NCBI GenBank assembly: GCA_030525085.1
Contig: JAUNFK010000009.1
Location: 1 to 42,149, forward strand
DNA: 42,149 bases
From: a bacterium
GTDB lineage: Bacteria; Bacillota_I; Bacilli_A; RF39; UBA660
Reading direction: 5' to 3'
The position numbers and the translations under genes are program-made. Every line of letters starts with the position of its first letter. Position 1 is the first letter of the stretch. Shown piece by piece: positions 40,918 to 42,149 of this stretch. Below the pieces are notes generated by a model, which searched no databases, was not told where the DNA came from, and saw nothing but the letters and a program-made list of their open reading frames with translations.

Positions 40918-42149
40918 ATGTCAAAGAAATTCTTTTTTTTACTAACATTTTTAATGTTTCCAATTATGGTTTTTGCAAAAGATGAATTTGTTTTAGAATG
41001 CGATAAGGGAAATTATTATATTCAAGATCAGTTTATTTGCCGTGTTTCAATTAATCAAGAATCTTCTTATGATGAAATATCATTTAACTATGAGTTTGAT
41101 GATGGTATAGAACTCGTAGATGTAAGAAGTAATTATGAAAAAGTTTGGCAAATAGCAAATAATAATAAAATGATAACTGCTAAAACAAAAAGTGATACTG
41201 CAGAAAATGGATTACAGGAATATGGAATTTTATTATTTAAAGCAAAAAAAGATGGAATTCATTCTATAAAATTAACTAATATAAAATCAAATAATTCTGC
41301 TGAAAACAGTGAAAAAAATTATGATGAAGTTATTTCAGATGTAAAGATTATTTCTATGAACAATAATATTAAAGAAATTAAAATAAATGGTAAAGTTCTA
41401 GAAGGATTTTCAAATACTGAAAAACTATATAATATAGAGATGACTGAAGATAAAATTACTGTTGATGTTGAATTAGAAAATGAGTTTGCAACGTTAACTG
41501 GTAATGGAAATTATACTTTTTCAAAAGATAGTAATGAATTAGTAGTCCCAATAAAAGTGCTTTCTGAAAATGGAAATCAAAAAATTGTATTATTACGTTT
41601 TTATAAAAATGCAAATGTTAACAATGCTAGTTTAAAAAGTATTTTAGTTAAAGATAATAAAAATAATAATTTGATAATAGATTTTAAATCAGATGTTTAT
41701 GAATATTACTTGAATGTTAATTCTAGTGTTACTAGTTTAGATATTAATCCTGAAATAGATAAGGGAGAGTTTGTTAAAAATTATGGAAAGCAAACAATAA
41801 AATTGATTAATGGAGATAATGTTGTAGAAATCAAAGTTAAGGGTGATGATGGACTAGTAAGAACTTATTTTATATTTATTACTAAAACTATTAATAATGC
41901 TTCTTCTAATAATTATATTTCTAATTTAAAGATTGAAGGATATAATTTAGAATTTAGTAAAAGAGTAAAGAATTATATTTTAGAAATAAAAAAAGGAACT
42001 AATAAGTTAAATATTACTCCTCAGCTTGAAGATAGTAATGCTAGCTATATTATTAAAGGTAATGATAATTTAGTTGAAGGCAGTGTAATTAAAATTATTG
42101 TTACAGCTGAAAATGGTGCTAGAGCTACATATCAAATAACAATTAAATA
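40918..42149 (+). CDS. Secreted protein with cadherin-like repeats (3' truncated by window edge)
   Basis: Open from ATG 40918 (AGGTGAG at 40908-40914) to the end of the window, at least 410 residues. A signal peptide is clear (KKFFFLLTFLMFPIMVFAK). The first domain (about 25-135) is beta-rich and cohesin-like. Cadherin-like beta-sandwich domains (PF12733 type) follow, each starting with 'NxSLKSILV' or 'NYISNLKIEGY', with 'Y...V...V..L.I.P' and ending '(A)TYQITIK'. These usually form a stalk for a surface protein. Whatever lies at the C-terminus, such as an anchor or membrane helix, is outside the window. Confidence 0.8.
   Translation, partial: MSKKFFFLLTFLMFPIMVFAKDEFVLECDKGNYYIQDQFICRVSINQESSYDEISFNYEFDDGIELVDVRSNYEKVWQIANNNKMITAKTKSDTAENGLQEYGILLFKAKKDGIHSIKLTNIKSNNSAENSEKNYDEVISDVKIISMNNNIKEIKINGKVLEGFSNTEKLYNIEMTEDKITVDVELENEFATLTGNGNYTFSKDSNELVVPIKVLSENGNQKIVLLRFYKNANVNNASLKSILVKDNKNNNLIIDFKSDVYEYYLNVNSSVTSLDINPEIDKGEFVKNYGKQTIKLINGDNVVEIKVKGDDGLVRTYFIFITKTINNASSNNYISNLKIEGYNLEFSKRVKNYILEIKKGTNKLNITPQLEDSNASYIIKGNDNLVEGSVIKIIVTAENGARATYQITIK

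Overview
The window is about 42 kb of very AT-rich DNA from a walled, low-GC Gram-positive bacterium. TGA acts as a stop (for example at 10260-10262 and 24661-24663), so this is the standard bacterial code and not that of a Mycoplasma. Cell-wall genes (sortase, LytR-CpsA-Psr protein, LTA-synthase-like protein, amidase), a CIRCE heat-shock operator, Spo0J/Soj-type ParAB and many small uncharacterised proteins fit an uncultured gut lineage of the Bacilli such as RF39 or a relative. The lineage is inferred; no rRNA gene is present.

Layout. 1-5190: the 3' end of an unknown gene, two small minus-strand genes, then a tightly overlapping three-gene operon of large helical proteins, two of which look like mTERF-type helical repeats. 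5220-7700: a CIRCE-controlled hsp20, then a large exported surface protein whose promoter has nine consecutive G residues between the -35 and -10 boxes, a likely phase-variation switch. 7740-10020: a NatAB-type ABC exporter and tRNA-Glu(CTC). 10050-14190: two small unknown genes, then a metal-responsive operon (CadC-like repressor, P-type ATPase, two membrane proteins). 14185-20330: gltX, rplM-rpsI with a leader, tilS-ftsH. 20420-26067: a seven-gene overlapping operon (parA, parB, mscS, DUF951, AbgT transporter, and a VTE5/VTE6-like prenol kinase pair).

26050-42149 is mostly envelope biology: a class B sortase, a DUF11-like protein that seems frameshifted, a beta-helix protein with a WxL-like C-terminus and no signal peptide, an amidase with four LysM repeats and no signal peptide, an LCP protein with a PASTA-like tail, a 1461-residue fusion of YfhO with an LTA synthase, a left-handed beta-helix sugar-nucleotide enzyme and glmM. 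A phage-type lysis cassette (two holin-like proteins and an NlpC/P60 endolysin) follows. The window ends inside a secreted protein with cadherin-like repeats.

Possible cooperation: GlmM and the beta-helix enzyme supply amino-sugar precursors for wall and possibly LTA decoration by the YfhO-LtaS fusion; LCP and sortase attach polymers and proteins to the wall. Because three wall-associated proteins lack signal peptides and a holin/endolysin cassette lies about 9-12 kb away, holin-mediated export is a testable idea. The strongest candidates for new biology are the poly-G promoter switch, the YfhO-LtaS fusion and the holin/endolysin module.
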